Shown piece after piece: positions 7,002-14,288 of a stretch of 18,696 nt of DNA (position 1 is the first letter of the stretch; each line of letters starts with the position of its first letter). This DNA is from Bryobacterales bacterium (GTDB taxonomy: Bacteria; Acidobacteriota; Terriglobia; Bryobacterales; Bryobacteraceae). The position numbers and the translations under genes were made by a program. The notes beneath the pieces were generated by a model that saw only the letters and a program-made list of their open reading frames with translations, was not told the origin of the DNA and did no database searches. The stretch is taken from positions 1,254 to 19,949 of the forward strand of contig PKZC01000379.1 in assembly GCA_003132905.1 (NCBI GenBank), written 5' to 3'.

Positions 7002-7970
7002 TGCCGCGTTTCTAGCCAACAGCACCGATCCCAGGCCCAGAATCGCGAACGCCATCCCTAAAATCCAGTACATGCTTTCGTAGATGCGAGGCCGCACTTC
7101 CTGCACTTGAGGCTGGCCGTTATCGTCGCCCGAACCTTCCGACTGTGCCGGCGGCGCAAGAATGCCCGTCCCATCCACTTCCACTTTGAAGCTTGCGTTC
7201 TTGATGCGATAAATGCTGGCCTGCGTCTTGGGTTCCTGCCCCGCCAGTTCCAGATCGTCGCTCTTCACGGTGACGCCATTTGGGACCACCAAGTTGGATG
7301 ATGCATCGGCGTGCAGAAGCTTGTCGGTGAAGATCATCGGATTTGTCGTCGGCAACGTATAGTTCAAGTCAAAGCGCGTCTCGCCGGGGCGGACTGGATA
7401 GTCAATCTTGTAAATGTTGGGCTCTTTGGTTTTCAAAGCCGGCCGCGGGATGGGCATTCCACCCGCCGGATTTACGGTGACTCCGATGGGCCCTTTAACC
7501 TCCGCCGGAACATAGAAGCGAACCGAGCCGTTCACCGGATCGTAGTAAGTGACGCTAGGATCGCCCACATAAAGCAGCCCTTCATTCACGGTCATTTCCT
7601 TATCGCCCGGCTGCAGCACGATGAAGTGCTGGGTCTCATTCGCGGTGCCGGCTTTGTTGGTTGATGCGAATACGGGAATCTGAACGCCAGTGGATGGCAT
7701 GCCGGGCGGGACCATTTTGTTGTACTGCACGCCTTGAAAAATCGCTTGAATCAACCGGGGGCCGGAATTGTCATTGCTGTCGAAGCTGAATTTGCCCTGA
7801 GCGTCGGATTTTGTGCTGCCGAGCGTCTGCATTCCGGCCTGCGTGGGCTGGATCAGCATCACGACAGTGTTGGGTTCGGGTTGTCCGGTAGTTCCGTTGA
7901 CGATCACGCCATCGACGGCGGCAAAGGCCGGAGCGATCGCCAGCAAACAGCAAAGTGCCGCGCGTTTCAT
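6996..7970 (-). CDS. Carboxypeptidase-regulatory-like (CnaB-type) membrane-anchored protein of the ccm cluster
   Basis: A 324-aa protein with a signal peptide (MKRAALCCLLAIAPAFA), an N-terminal CnaB/carboxypeptidase-regulatory-like fold (VDGVIVNGTTGQPEPNTVV, later DAQGKFSFD), a central beta-rich region (about 110-270), and one C-terminal membrane helix (YWILGMAFAILGLGSVLLA) before a short basic tail. It is therefore likely anchored with most of its mass in the periplasm. ATG at 7970 is preferred: GGAAAGG lies 7 bases upstream and the ATG overlaps the previous stop as ATGA. It is the last gene of the cytochrome c maturation run. A role in that process, perhaps as a scaffold, is inferred from position only. 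Confidence 0.72.
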   Translation of the reverse strand: MKRAALCCLLAIAPAFAAVDGVIVNGTTGQPEPNTVVMLIQPTQAGMQTLGSTKSDAQGKFSFDSNDNSGPRLIQAIFQGVQYNKMVPPGMPSTGVQIPVFASTNKAGTANETQHFIVLQPGDKEMTVNEGLLYVGDPSVTYYDPVNGSVRFYVPAEVKGPIGVTVNPAGGMPIPRPALKTKEPNIYKIDYPVRPGETRFDLNYTLPTTNPMIFTDKLLHADASSNLVVPNGVTVKSDDLELAGQEPKTQASIYRIKNASFKVEVDGTGILAPPAQSEGSGDDNGQPQVQEVRPRIYESMYWILGMAFAILGLGSVLLARNAAK

Positions 7971-8374
7971 GCCATGGCCTTTCCGCATTCGCCGCAAAAC
8001 TTCAACGGTTGCGGGAACTGAGCGCCGCAATGGGGACATTTATTCGAGACTTTGGCCACCGTTTCGGCGGCTGCTTTAGCGGCCTTGGCCCGAGCGGGCA
8101 CTGGAGTTGGAAGCTGCACCGCATCGATCTCCGCCAGCACTCTGGCCAGTTCGCGCTGCAAATCGACTTTGGTCTTTTGATAATCCGAATCCGACAATTT
8201 ACCGAGGCGAAACTCAAACTGAAGATCGCGCAAGTTTTCGTAAATCTGCGCCTTGCGCTCCTCGAGGTGCGCCGTGGGCGATGGGGCCGGAGCCTCGGGC
8301 ACGTCTTGGGAACGCACGAACAGAGTAAACAGAAGGGTACCCACGACCAGGACAACGGAAACGGAAAGAAGCAT
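7967..8374 (-). CDS. CcmI-like zinc-ribbon membrane protein
   Basis: A 135-aa product with an N-terminal membrane anchor (residues 1-20) and a helical segment LRDLQFEFRLGKLSDSDYQ with KVDLQRELARVLAEID, which resembles the part of CcmI that begins the cytoplasmic or TPR-proximal region. An Ala/Lys linker follows, then a C-terminal zinc ribbon with Cys113/116 (CPHC) and Cys127/130 (CGEC). ATG at 8374 shares one base with the ccmH stop (TGATG); its own stop overlaps the next start as ATGA. Position and the CcmI-like segment point to apocytochrome handling. The zinc ribbon is not part of classic CcmI. Confidence 0.75.
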   Translation of the reverse strand: MLLSVSVVLVVGTLLFTLFVRSQDVPEAPAPSPTAHLEERKAQIYENLRDLQFEFRLGKLSDSDYQKTKVDLQRELARVLAEIDAVQLPTPVPARAKAAKAAAETVAKVSNKCPHCGAQFPQPLKFCGECGKAMA

Positions 8375-8847
8375 CAATCGAGCTTATCCACTTCCTTCTC
8401 GATTTGATCGTGATATCGATCCAAAAGAGGATCGTGCGGCGGCGGCCCGGCGGCGGCAACGGCAACTTCCTTGCGACGATATTTGCGGATCACAAAAAAC
8501 ACCAGGATGAGACCCAGGGCCGCGGCGGTGTAAAACGAAAGGGAACCTAGAACGCCCGGAGGAACTACCACCACGTTCGGCCCCATGTCACTAGCGAATG
8601 AGGCTAGAATGGCCTGATCCGACATTCCGGACTGCTCCATCTTGAGGATCTTTTTCTTGTTGTCCCAGCAAGTGCGGCAAGGATAGGGATCCATCCGGCA
8701 AGCCATGTTGGTCTTACAGCCGCAGGGACAATTCAACCGGTCGGCAACGCGATTCACCGCCGGACTTTCCAGTTCCTCCGCCGACTGAGCGTAACATCCG
8801 GCCGTCACTAATGTGAGGGCCAGTAAACTAGTTCTCAACCGTCGCAT
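8374..8847 (-). CDS. ccmH: Cytochrome c biogenesis protein CcmH/CycL family (cysteine-rich variant)
   Basis: CcmH is a membrane-bound periplasmic thiol protein that reduces apocytochrome c before haem attachment. Visible features are an N-terminal export signal with a possible lipobox (TAGC, Cys18), the motif LNCPCGCK at residues 38-45 in place of the classic LRCxxCQ, and further cysteines at 50, 57 and 60 (YPCRTCW). A three-helix-like segment, a membrane helix (about 100-120) and a charged tail follow. ATG at 8847 lies 20 bases inside the end of ccmF and has AGAGAAG upstream; a TTG four codons earlier is possible. The gene order ccmE-ccmF-ccmH supports the assignment. Confidence 0.88.
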   Translation of the reverse strand: MRRLRTSLLALTLVTAGCYAQSAEELESPAVNRVADRLNCPCGCKTNMACRMDPYPCRTCWDNKKKILKMEQSGMSDQAILASFASDMGPNVVVVPPGVLGSLSFYTAAALGLILVFFVIRKYRRKEVAVAAAGPPPHDPLLDRYHDQIEKEVDKLD

Positions 8848-10843
8848 GCTTCTCTGCAACTCCTACTACTTGCGTCCGGGCGTAAGACAAACGAACTTTA
8901 TTGGGAACCAGGCAGATGAGAGTGCCGAACGCGAGCACCCAGAATCCGATCCAGATCCACGAGACTAACGGGAAGACATAAGCCTGCACCACAGCGCGCT
9001 TGTTGTCGGCCGAAAGTCCCGCGAAATTAATATAGAAATCCTCGTTCAGGCGTCTCCGAATGGAAACTTCCGATGTGGGCTGCTGACTGGCTTTATAAAG
9101 CCGCCGCTCCGGGAATAGCGTTCCCAACGGGCTGCCGTTGCGCGATAAGTCCACGGCCAGTCTCTGCCAGGCATACGTGTCATTCTCGCCCGATTGGATG
9201 TTCGCGATCCGCAGATTGTAGTGACCAACATCAGTGCTGCCGCCGGGCGCCACTTCCTTGGTGACGTCTTGATTGAACGCCGAGCCAGTGTATCCGATGA
9301 ACATGAACACGATGCCCATGTGAACCAGATATCCACCGTAGCGCCGGGTATTGCGGTGCGTCAGTTCGATGGCGGCAGGAATGAATCCAATGCCATTCTT
9401 GGCGCGAATGGCGGACGCGCCCTTCCAGAACTCGCTGAAGATTGTGGTAGTGACGAACATGCACAATCCAAACGACACCAGCGCGTAGGGATGTTCATAC
9501 GCGCCGAAAATCGCGAGCACCACCATGAGCGCGACGCCGGCGATGGTGGGAACCAGGAACGCGCGCTTCAGGCTTTCGACCGAGCTCCTGCGCCAGGCGA
9601 TGAGTGGACCAATGCCCGTCAGCAGCATCAGAGCGAGGCCGATGGGAATGTTGATGCGATTGAAAAACGGCGCATCCACGCTGATCTTTTCGCCCGTCAC
9701 CGCTTCCGAGATCACCGGGAACAAAGTGCCCCACAGCACCGCGAAGCAGCTGGCCACCAGGATCAGGTTGTTGAACATGAAAGTAGATTCGCGCGAGACC
9801 ACGCTTTCCAGCCGCGCTTCCGATTTCAGGTACTTTAAGCGCTCCAGGATCAGGATCACCGTGCCGGCGATGCCGACCGCGAGGAACATCACGAAGTATT
9901 TGCCGATGGGCGACTGCGCGAAGGCATGTACCGAACTGACCACGCCCGAGCGCGTTAAGAATGTACCGAAGATGCACAGGAAGAAGGTCCCTGAAATCAG
10001 GACCATGTTCCACACCTTCATCATGCCCTTCTTTTCCTGCATCATCACCGAGTGCAGGAACGCTGTGGCCGTGATCCAAGGCAGCAGCGACGCATTCTCC
10101 ACCGGATCCCAGGCCCAATATCCACCCCAGCCCAGCACTGCGTATGCCCAGCCTTGGCCCAACAGGATGCCCGCGCTTTGAAATAGCCACGTCACGATGG
10201 TCCAGCGCCGCGTAGTGTGAATCCAGGCATCTCCAGGCTGCTTGGTGATGAGCGAACCCATCGCAAACGCGAACGGCACCGTGAAGCCGACGTAGCCCAG
10301 GTACAACATTGGCGGATGGATCACCATGGTCCAATACTGCAGCAGCGGGTTCAGGCCCTGGCCCACGCCCTCGACGACATTGCCTCGGCCCGCTTGCAGC
10401 ACCGCGAATGGACTGAGCACAAAGGCGATCAGCATCAAGAAGAATGTCTCGGTGACCATCAGCACCGACGTCACCCACGGCATCATGTCGCGGAACTTGC
10501 GCCGGTTCATGAAGACCACAACGGCGGAATAGGTAGCGAGCAGCCATGACCACAGCAGCAGAGAACCCTGTTGTCCGCCCCACCAGGCCGTGAACTTGTA
10601 GATTTTCTTCATGGACGAATCGGTGTGCGCGGCCACGTAGGCTAGCCGGAAATCGCCCGTGAGCAGGGAATAAATGAGCAGGCCGGAAGCCACGGTCAGC
10701 AATAGCCAGACCGAATAAACCGCCCGTTGACCGCTCACCACGAGGAAGGAGTTTTTCTTGAGCCGGCCGGTAACCGATGCAACCACGGCGTACACGGCGA
10801 AGCAGAAGGCCAGTAGAATCGAGAGAGCGCCGATATTTTCCAT
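8828..10843 (-). CDS. ccmF: Haem lyase CcmF/CcsA-family cytochrome c assembly protein
   Basis: Attaches haem to the CxxCH motif of apocytochrome c in the periplasm. The 671-aa polytopic membrane protein is full length for CcmF. It carries the WWGGQQGSLLLW region near residue 85, the conserved His in MVIHPPMLYLGYVG, and the haem-binding WWD-type domain WGGYWAWDPVENASLLPW at about 236-254. The rest has many membrane helices, with a periplasmic domain near 560-630 (GHYNLRIANIQSGEND). It follows ccmE by 40 bases, which contain a hairpin, and overlaps ccmH. The visible ribosome binding site is poor. Confidence 0.96.
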   Translation of the reverse strand: MENIGALSILLAFCFAVYAVVASVTGRLKKNSFLVVSGQRAVYSVWLLLTVASGLLIYSLLTGDFRLAYVAAHTDSSMKKIYKFTAWWGGQQGSLLLWSWLLATYSAVVVFMNRRKFRDMMPWVTSVLMVTETFFLMLIAFVLSPFAVLQAGRGNVVEGVGQGLNPLLQYWTMVIHPPMLYLGYVGFTVPFAFAMGSLITKQPGDAWIHTTRRWTIVTWLFQSAGILLGQGWAYAVLGWGGYWAWDPVENASLLPWITATAFLHSVMMQEKKGMMKVWNMVLISGTFFLCIFGTFLTRSGVVSSVHAFAQSPIGKYFVMFLAVGIAGTVILILERLKYLKSEARLESVVSRESTFMFNNLILVASCFAVLWGTLFPVISEAVTGEKISVDAPFFNRINIPIGLALMLLTGIGPLIAWRRSSVESLKRAFLVPTIAGVALMVVLAIFGAYEHPYALVSFGLCMFVTTTIFSEFWKGASAIRAKNGIGFIPAAIELTHRNTRRYGGYLVHMGIVFMFIGYTGSAFNQDVTKEVAPGGSTDVGHYNLRIANIQSGENDTYAWQRLAVDLSRNGSPLGTLFPERRLYKASQQPTSEVSIRRRLNEDFYINFAGLSADNKRAVVQAYVFPLVSWIWIGFWVLAFGTLICLVPNKVRLSYARTQVVGVAEKHATVEN

Positions 10844-10852
10844 TTAGAGCTT

Positions 10853-10873
10853 GTTCCGTCCTCAGAACGGAAC
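10853..10873 (-). promoter_or_regulatory. Intercistronic hairpin between ccmE and ccmF
   Basis: A perfect 7-bp inverted repeat, gttccgt / acggaac, with a 7-base loop. On the mRNA strand the loop contains GAGG, the only purine-rich SD-like stretch before ccmF, but it is too far (about 20 bases) from the ATG. There is no following T run, so it is not a standard terminator. It could tune ccmF translation or mRNA stability. Confidence 0.5.
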
Positions 10874-10883
10874 GCGAGCAGAA

Positions 10884-11351
10884 CTAGCTTGTGGCCTGGG
10901 CTCTGGCCTGATTCATGGCAGGCTTCGCGTCCGTCTTCATTTGGGGCTTGGCTTCGTACTTGGACGCGCATTTCGCTTGCACTTTGCTGGCATGAAAAAC
11001 GCCATCCTGTCCTAACTTTCCGTCGGCGAGAGCTTGCGCGTTGTCCTTGAAGGTGTCGGGCAGCGGATCGATCCCGGTGTAAACAACTGGAAGCCGTACA
11101 GGATCCTTCTGGAGCATGCCGGGCGTCTGATGCAGGACGAAGCTGACGGACGCGCCATTGCGGATGATAGAGCCTTGCTCCACATAGCCATTCACGCGCA
11201 AACGTTCGCTCTGGGCCTGCGGATCCATCTTCGCCACCTCTTTAATCTCTTTATAGTACGTCTTGCTTTCGGTGACTCCGCCCATCGCGAGCCATACCAG
11301 CACACCGATGACAACAGCCACGATGGCGCCGAATTTCCAATACGTATGCAT
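10884..11351 (-). CDS. ccmE: Cytochrome c maturation protein CcmE, Cys-type haem chaperone
   Basis: CcmE carries haem from the CcmABCD complex to CcmF. The 155-aa protein has one N-terminal membrane anchor (about residues 7-23), then the OB-fold domain: LRVNGYVEQGSI, SFVLHQ, LPVVYTGIDPLPDTFKD and a GxxGxDGVFHASKVQAKC region. In the classic protein, haem binds covalently to His in an HxxxY motif. Here the aligned residues are Cys128 and Tyr132 (CASKY), so this is a CxxxY-type CcmE. A low-complexity Lys/Ala tail follows. GGAG precedes the ATG by about 5 bases. It is the first gene of the ccm run, with a promoter candidate just upstream. Confidence 0.92.
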   Translation of the reverse strand: MHTYWKFGAIVAVVIGVLVWLAMGGVTESKTYYKEIKEVAKMDPQAQSERLRVNGYVEQGSIIRNGASVSFVLHQTPGMLQKDPVRLPVVYTGIDPLPDTFKDNAQALADGKLGQDGVFHASKVQAKCASKYEAKPQMKTDAKPAMNQARAQATS

Positions 11352-11370
11352 ATCTGCTCCTGAAACTCCT

Positions 11371-11398
11371 AGTATAGCGCCATCGGCAGGCTCGTCAC
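11371..11398 (-). promoter_or_regulatory. Candidate sigma-70-type promoter of the ccm operon
   Basis: On the minus strand a -35-like GTGACG (11398-11393), a 16-base spacer and a -10 TATACT (11376-11371) lie about 20 bases before the ccmE start, followed by AGGAG and CAGGAG. The -10 matches 5 of 6 consensus bases and the -35 matches 4 of 6. Confidence 0.42.
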
Positions 11399-11468
11399 GA
11401 AGGTTGGACGAACGAGCGTTGGCGTTTCATCCGAGTTTTTGCAGTCACTCCTGGGCAATCAAGCGGCC

Positions 11469-11488
11469 AATCCAGTCTACACTGGATT
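11469..11488 (+). promoter_or_regulatory. Inverted repeat at the eutB translation start
   Basis: A perfect 8-bp inverted repeat, aatccagt (11469-11476), loop ctac, actggatt (11481-11488), ending two bases before the eutB ATG. It covers the place of the ribosome binding site, where only a weak TGGA is present. It may be a translation-controlling hairpin or a repressor operator. The remainder of 11399-11468 shows no clear promoter and no cobalamin riboswitch that I can recognise. Confidence 0.6.
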
Positions 11489-11490
11489 TC

Positions 11491-12852
11491 ATGGCCGTGA
11501 GCGGATACCGAAGCACGATCGGCAATGTTGTCTATAAGTTTGACGATATAAAGACACTGCTGGCCAAAGCGTCGCCTGGCCGTTCTGGAGACGATCTGGC
11601 TGGGCTTTCGGCCTCTAGCGCCGAAGAGCGCGTAGCAGCCCAGATAGCCCTGAGTGATATCCCCCTAAAAGCCTTCCTCACGGAACCGGTCGTTCCCTAT
11701 GAATCGGATGAAGTTACGCGGCTCATCGCCGATGAACATGATTCCGGAGCTTTCGCGCCCGCAGCCCATCTCACGGTTGGCGATTTCCGCGACTGGTTGT
11801 TGAGCGAACAAGCCACCGGTGAAATTTTGGCGGCGCTGGCGACGGGGCTGACACCGGAGATGGCCGCTGCCGTGTCAAAAATCATGCGGCTGCAGGACCT
11901 GGTTACGGTGGCGGCCAAAATCCGGGTGGTCACGCGGTTCCGCAACACGTTGGGACTCGCCGGGCGGCTCTCGACACGGTTGCAGCCCAATCATCCTACC
12001 GATGATCCCAAAGGCATCGCCGCCAGCATCATCGACGGCCTGTTGTATGGCAGCGGCGACGCGGTAATCGGGATCAATCCGGTATCGGACAACTTGGGCA
12101 GCGTCGAGACCCTGCTGCGCTTACTGGATCATGCGCGGCTTTCGTATGGAATACCCACACAAAGCTGCGTGCTGGCCCACGTCACTACAACGATGGATGC
12201 GATGCGGCGTGGCGCTCCGGTGGATCTGGTGTTTCAGTCGATCGCGGGTACTGAAGCAGCGAACGCATCGTTCGGCCTGAATATCGCGCTGCTTCGCGAA
12301 GCGCGAGAGCAGGCTCTGGAATTGCGGCGCGGCACGCTCGGCGACAATGTAATGTACTTTGAAACCGGGCAGGGCAGCGCGCTATCGGCCAACGCCCACC
12401 ATGGCGTGGATCAGCAGACGTTGGAAGCCCGCGCCTATGGGCTGGCGCGTCACTTCAAACCGCTATTGGTGAATACCGTAGTCGGGTTCATCGGCCCGGA
12501 GTATCTTTACGACGGCAAGCAGATTCTGCGCGCGGGATTGGAGGACCATTTCTGCGGCAAGCTGCTGGGCCTTCCGATGGGCTGCGACATTTGCTACACC
12601 AACCACGCCGAGGCCGATCAAGACGATATGGACGCGCTGCTCACCATGTTGGGCGCGGCCGGGGTTAACTACATCATGGGAGTGCCGGGCGCCGATGACG
12701 TGATGCTGAATTATCAGAGCACGTCGTTTCATGACGCGCTGTATCTGCGGAGTGTGTTCGGATTGCGGCCGGCACCCGAATTCGAAGCTTGGTTTGAACA
12801 AGTGCGGACGGAGTTGCCTCGGATGGCGGGGCTGTTGCTGGAAGCGCGGTAA
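11491..12852 (+). CDS. eutB: Ethanolamine ammonia-lyase large subunit
   Basis: With EutC and adenosylcobalamin it splits ethanolamine into acetaldehyde and ammonia. The 453-aa sequence aligns along its whole length with known EutB: GNVVYKFDDIKTLLAKA at the N-terminus, RSGDDLAGLSA, TRFRNTLGL, RLQPNHPTDD, GSGDAVIGINPV, LAHVTTTMDAMRRGAP, VMYFETGQGSALSANAHHG, VNTVVGFIGPEYLYDGKQI, LEDHFCGKLLGLPMGCDICYTNHAEAD and NYIMGVPGADDVMLNYQ. The extreme C-terminus is shorter than in E. coli. ATG at 11491 matches the family start. No shell-protein (microcompartment) genes are nearby, so this is a metabolic rather than carboxysome-like system. Its partner eutC is 692 bases downstream behind an antisense toxin-antitoxin pair. 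Confidence 0.97.
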   Translation: MAVSGYRSTIGNVVYKFDDIKTLLAKASPGRSGDDLAGLSASSAEERVAAQIALSDIPLKAFLTEPVVPYESDEVTRLIADEHDSGAFAPAAHLTVGDFRDWLLSEQATGEILAALATGLTPEMAAAVSKIMRLQDLVTVAAKIRVVTRFRNTLGLAGRLSTRLQPNHPTDDPKGIAASIIDGLLYGSGDAVIGINPVSDNLGSVETLLRLLDHARLSYGIPTQSCVLAHVTTTMDAMRRGAPVDLVFQSIAGTEAANASFGLNIALLREAREQALELRRGTLGDNVMYFETGQGSALSANAHHGVDQQTLEARAYGLARHFKPLLVNTVVGFIGPEYLYDGKQILRAGLEDHFCGKLLGLPMGCDICYTNHAEADQDDMDALLTMLGAAGVNYIMGVPGADDVMLNYQSTSFHDALYLRSVFGLRPAPEFEAWFEQVRTELPRMAGLLLEAR

Positions 12853-12878
12853 TATCGGATGCCGTGCGCACCTCGATG

Positions 12879-13233
12879 CTACAAAAGTGGTTTTCGCAGT
12901 CGCAGCGCGCCTCGAAAGAGCCGCAAATCCCAGGCGTAACGAGTCGGCATGCTTCTCAAAGGCGAGGGCCACGAGTTCGGCCTTCCATTCAGACTTCAGA
13001 CTCCCGAGCCGGATGAGCACGACTCCCGAGTGGTGCAGGCGCTGGCGAAATATCAGCTCGTCGAAATCCTTATCTGCGGTCAAGAGCACCGCATTCAACT
13101 CGCGACTCATCAGAAGAACCGCATCGTCGTCGATACCAGGATCGAGTTCCGAGATAGACAAGACTTCATGTCCATCCGAACGGAGCCGGTCAACAACTTG
13201 TTGATCGATGTTTTCGTCCGCGCCGATCTTCAC
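12879..13233 (-). CDS. DUF5615 PIN-like toxin, C-terminus frameshifted
   Basis: A PIN-like putative RNase toxin. The N-terminus [24 protein letters not shown], the central [15 protein letters not shown] and [13 protein letters not shown], and GVVLIRLG are standard for DUF5615, with acidic residues D6/E7, D33-36, D54 and D56/E59. The start is GTG at 13233, overlapping the antitoxin stop as GTGA. After GFAALS (codon ending at 12913) the reading frame is wrong: the open frame runs on to 12463, about 130 residues antisense to eutB. Skipping one base there gives [10 protein letters not shown] and a TAG at 12879-12881, a proper family ending. The coordinates given are those of the repaired gene (one extra base). 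Either the toxin is mutated or this is a sequencing error. Confidence 0.75.
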
Positions 13234-13466
13234 TCCCCAGCTTTTTCACTTGGGTAGACGACGTCGGCTCGCAGGGCCTCGGCGGCAAAGGCGATTGCGG
13301 CCCGAATACCGGCGACTGTCAACCGAGGATGCTCGGACAAAATTTGCTCGACGGATTCTCCAGCCGCAAGTTTTTCCAAGATCAGTTCGACTGTAATCCG
13401 GGTCCCGGAAACGGTGGGCTTCCCCATCATGATTTTGGGGTCGGAACTGATGAGGGCTTCGGACAC
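13230..13466 (-). CDS. DUF433 family antitoxin
   Basis: A 78-aa protein with the DUF433 hallmarks: [33 protein letters not shown], then [25 protein letters not shown], a winged-helix DNA-binding fold. Such genes usually stand directly upstream of a DUF5615 toxin, as here with a 4-base GTGA overlap. It should neutralise the toxin and repress the pair. The start is GTG at 13466 with GAGG six bases upstream. The pair lies antisense between eutB and eutC. Confidence 0.88.
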   Translation of the reverse strand: MSEALISSDPKIMMGKPTVSGTRITVELILEKLAAGESVEQILSEHPRLTVAGIRAAIAFAAEALRADVVYPSEKAGE

Positions 13467-13544
13467 TCGAAACCTCGATTCGTTTTAAGTTTACGACGGC
13501 ACTGCCGGCCGCGTGCGTGGCCCGGGGGGGATACTAGAAACATA

Positions 13545-14288
13545 TTGCGGCTGCGCGATTACACATCGGCTCGCGTGGAGCTCGGCCGCGCCGGCAACAG
13601 CCTTCCCACACGCGCTTTGCTTGAATTTCAACTTGCCCATGCCAAGGCGCGCGATGCGGTGCATCTGCCGCTGGCTGTCCAATCGCTCGTTCTGGAACTG
13701 AAGGAGAGAAATATTCCGTCGATCACTTTGGCGAGCGCAGCGGCCAATCGTGACGAATATTTGAAGCGTCCGGATCTCGGACGGCGTCTCAGTGAGGAAT
13801 CACGCGAAAGGTTGGAAGGCCTGCGCCCGGAGTATGATGCCGCATTCGTAATTGCCGACGGGCTTTCGGCGCTGGCGGTGCATCGTCATGCGGTGCCGTT
13901 GCTCGGACTTTTGTTGCGCGATCTGGACTGGCGCTTTGCTCCGGTCGCCATTGTCGAACAGGGCCGCGTCGCAATCGGCGACGAGATCGGCGAGATGCTA
14001 GGAGCGAGCATGGTCGTGGTTTTGATCGGCGAACGTCCCGGCCTGAGTTCGCCGGACAGTCTCGGCGCTTATCTTACCTGGCAGCCTCGCCGTGGACGGA
14101 CAGACGCCGAGCGCAATTGCGTCTCGAATATTCGAGCCGAAGGCCTAAGTTATGACACGGCAGCGCACAAGCTGCTCTTCCTGATGAACGAATCGCGACG
14201 ATTGAAGTTGTCGGGAGTGCGGCTAAAAGAAAACGCCCCCTTAGTTGGGGACTCGATAATCGACGCCAAACTCGTTGGCGACCACTGA
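13545..14288 (+). CDS. eutC: Ethanolamine ammonia-lyase small subunit
   Basis: The small subunit of the adenosylcobalamin enzyme, forming the cofactor-binding face with EutB. Recognised from [113 protein letters not shown] and [17 protein letters not shown]. The start is uncertain: the frame has no ATG between the DUF433 gene and the conserved region. TTG at 13545 gives 247 aa, near the usual size of the short form, with a G-rich tract (13524-13530) 14 bases upstream. Starts further upstream would lie antisense in DUF433. The 3' end overlaps convergent vapC by 48 bases. Confidence 0.9.
   Translation: MRLRDYTSARVELGRAGNSLPTRALLEFQLAHAKARDAVHLPLAVQSLVLELKERNIPSITLASAAANRDEYLKRPDLGRRLSEESRERLEGLRPEYDAAFVIADGLSALAVHRHAVPLLGLLLRDLDWRFAPVAIVEQGRVAIGDEIGEMLGASMVVVLIGERPGLSSPDSLGAYLTWQPRRGRTDAERNCVSNIRAEGLSYDTAAHKLLFLMNESRRLKLSGVRLKENAPLVGDSIIDAKLVGDH

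Noticed and set aside
9495..10583. 362-codon frame within ccmF on the same strand
   Set aside because: It is a shifted frame of ccmF with no membrane pattern or known motif, while ccmF is full length and intact.
10853..10873. Intercistronic hairpin as a rho-independent terminator of ccmE
   Set aside because: No T tract follows the stem on the transcribed strand, and ccmF lacks an obvious promoter of its own.
11399..11490. Search for a cobalamin riboswitch or two-component leader before eutB
   Set aside because: The gap is only about 90 bases and no B12-box or extended structure is recognisable beyond the 8-bp inverted repeat.
13329..13544. N-terminal extension of EutC from the upstream ATG at 13329
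   Set aside because: That stretch is antisense to the DUF433 antitoxin gene and does not resemble any EutC N-terminus.
12853..13544. Transposon ends or target-site duplication around the DUF433/DUF5615 pair
   Set aside because: Both edges were compared by eye; no matching direct repeats or terminal inverted repeats were found, only an isolated gtgcgcac palindrome at 12864-12871.
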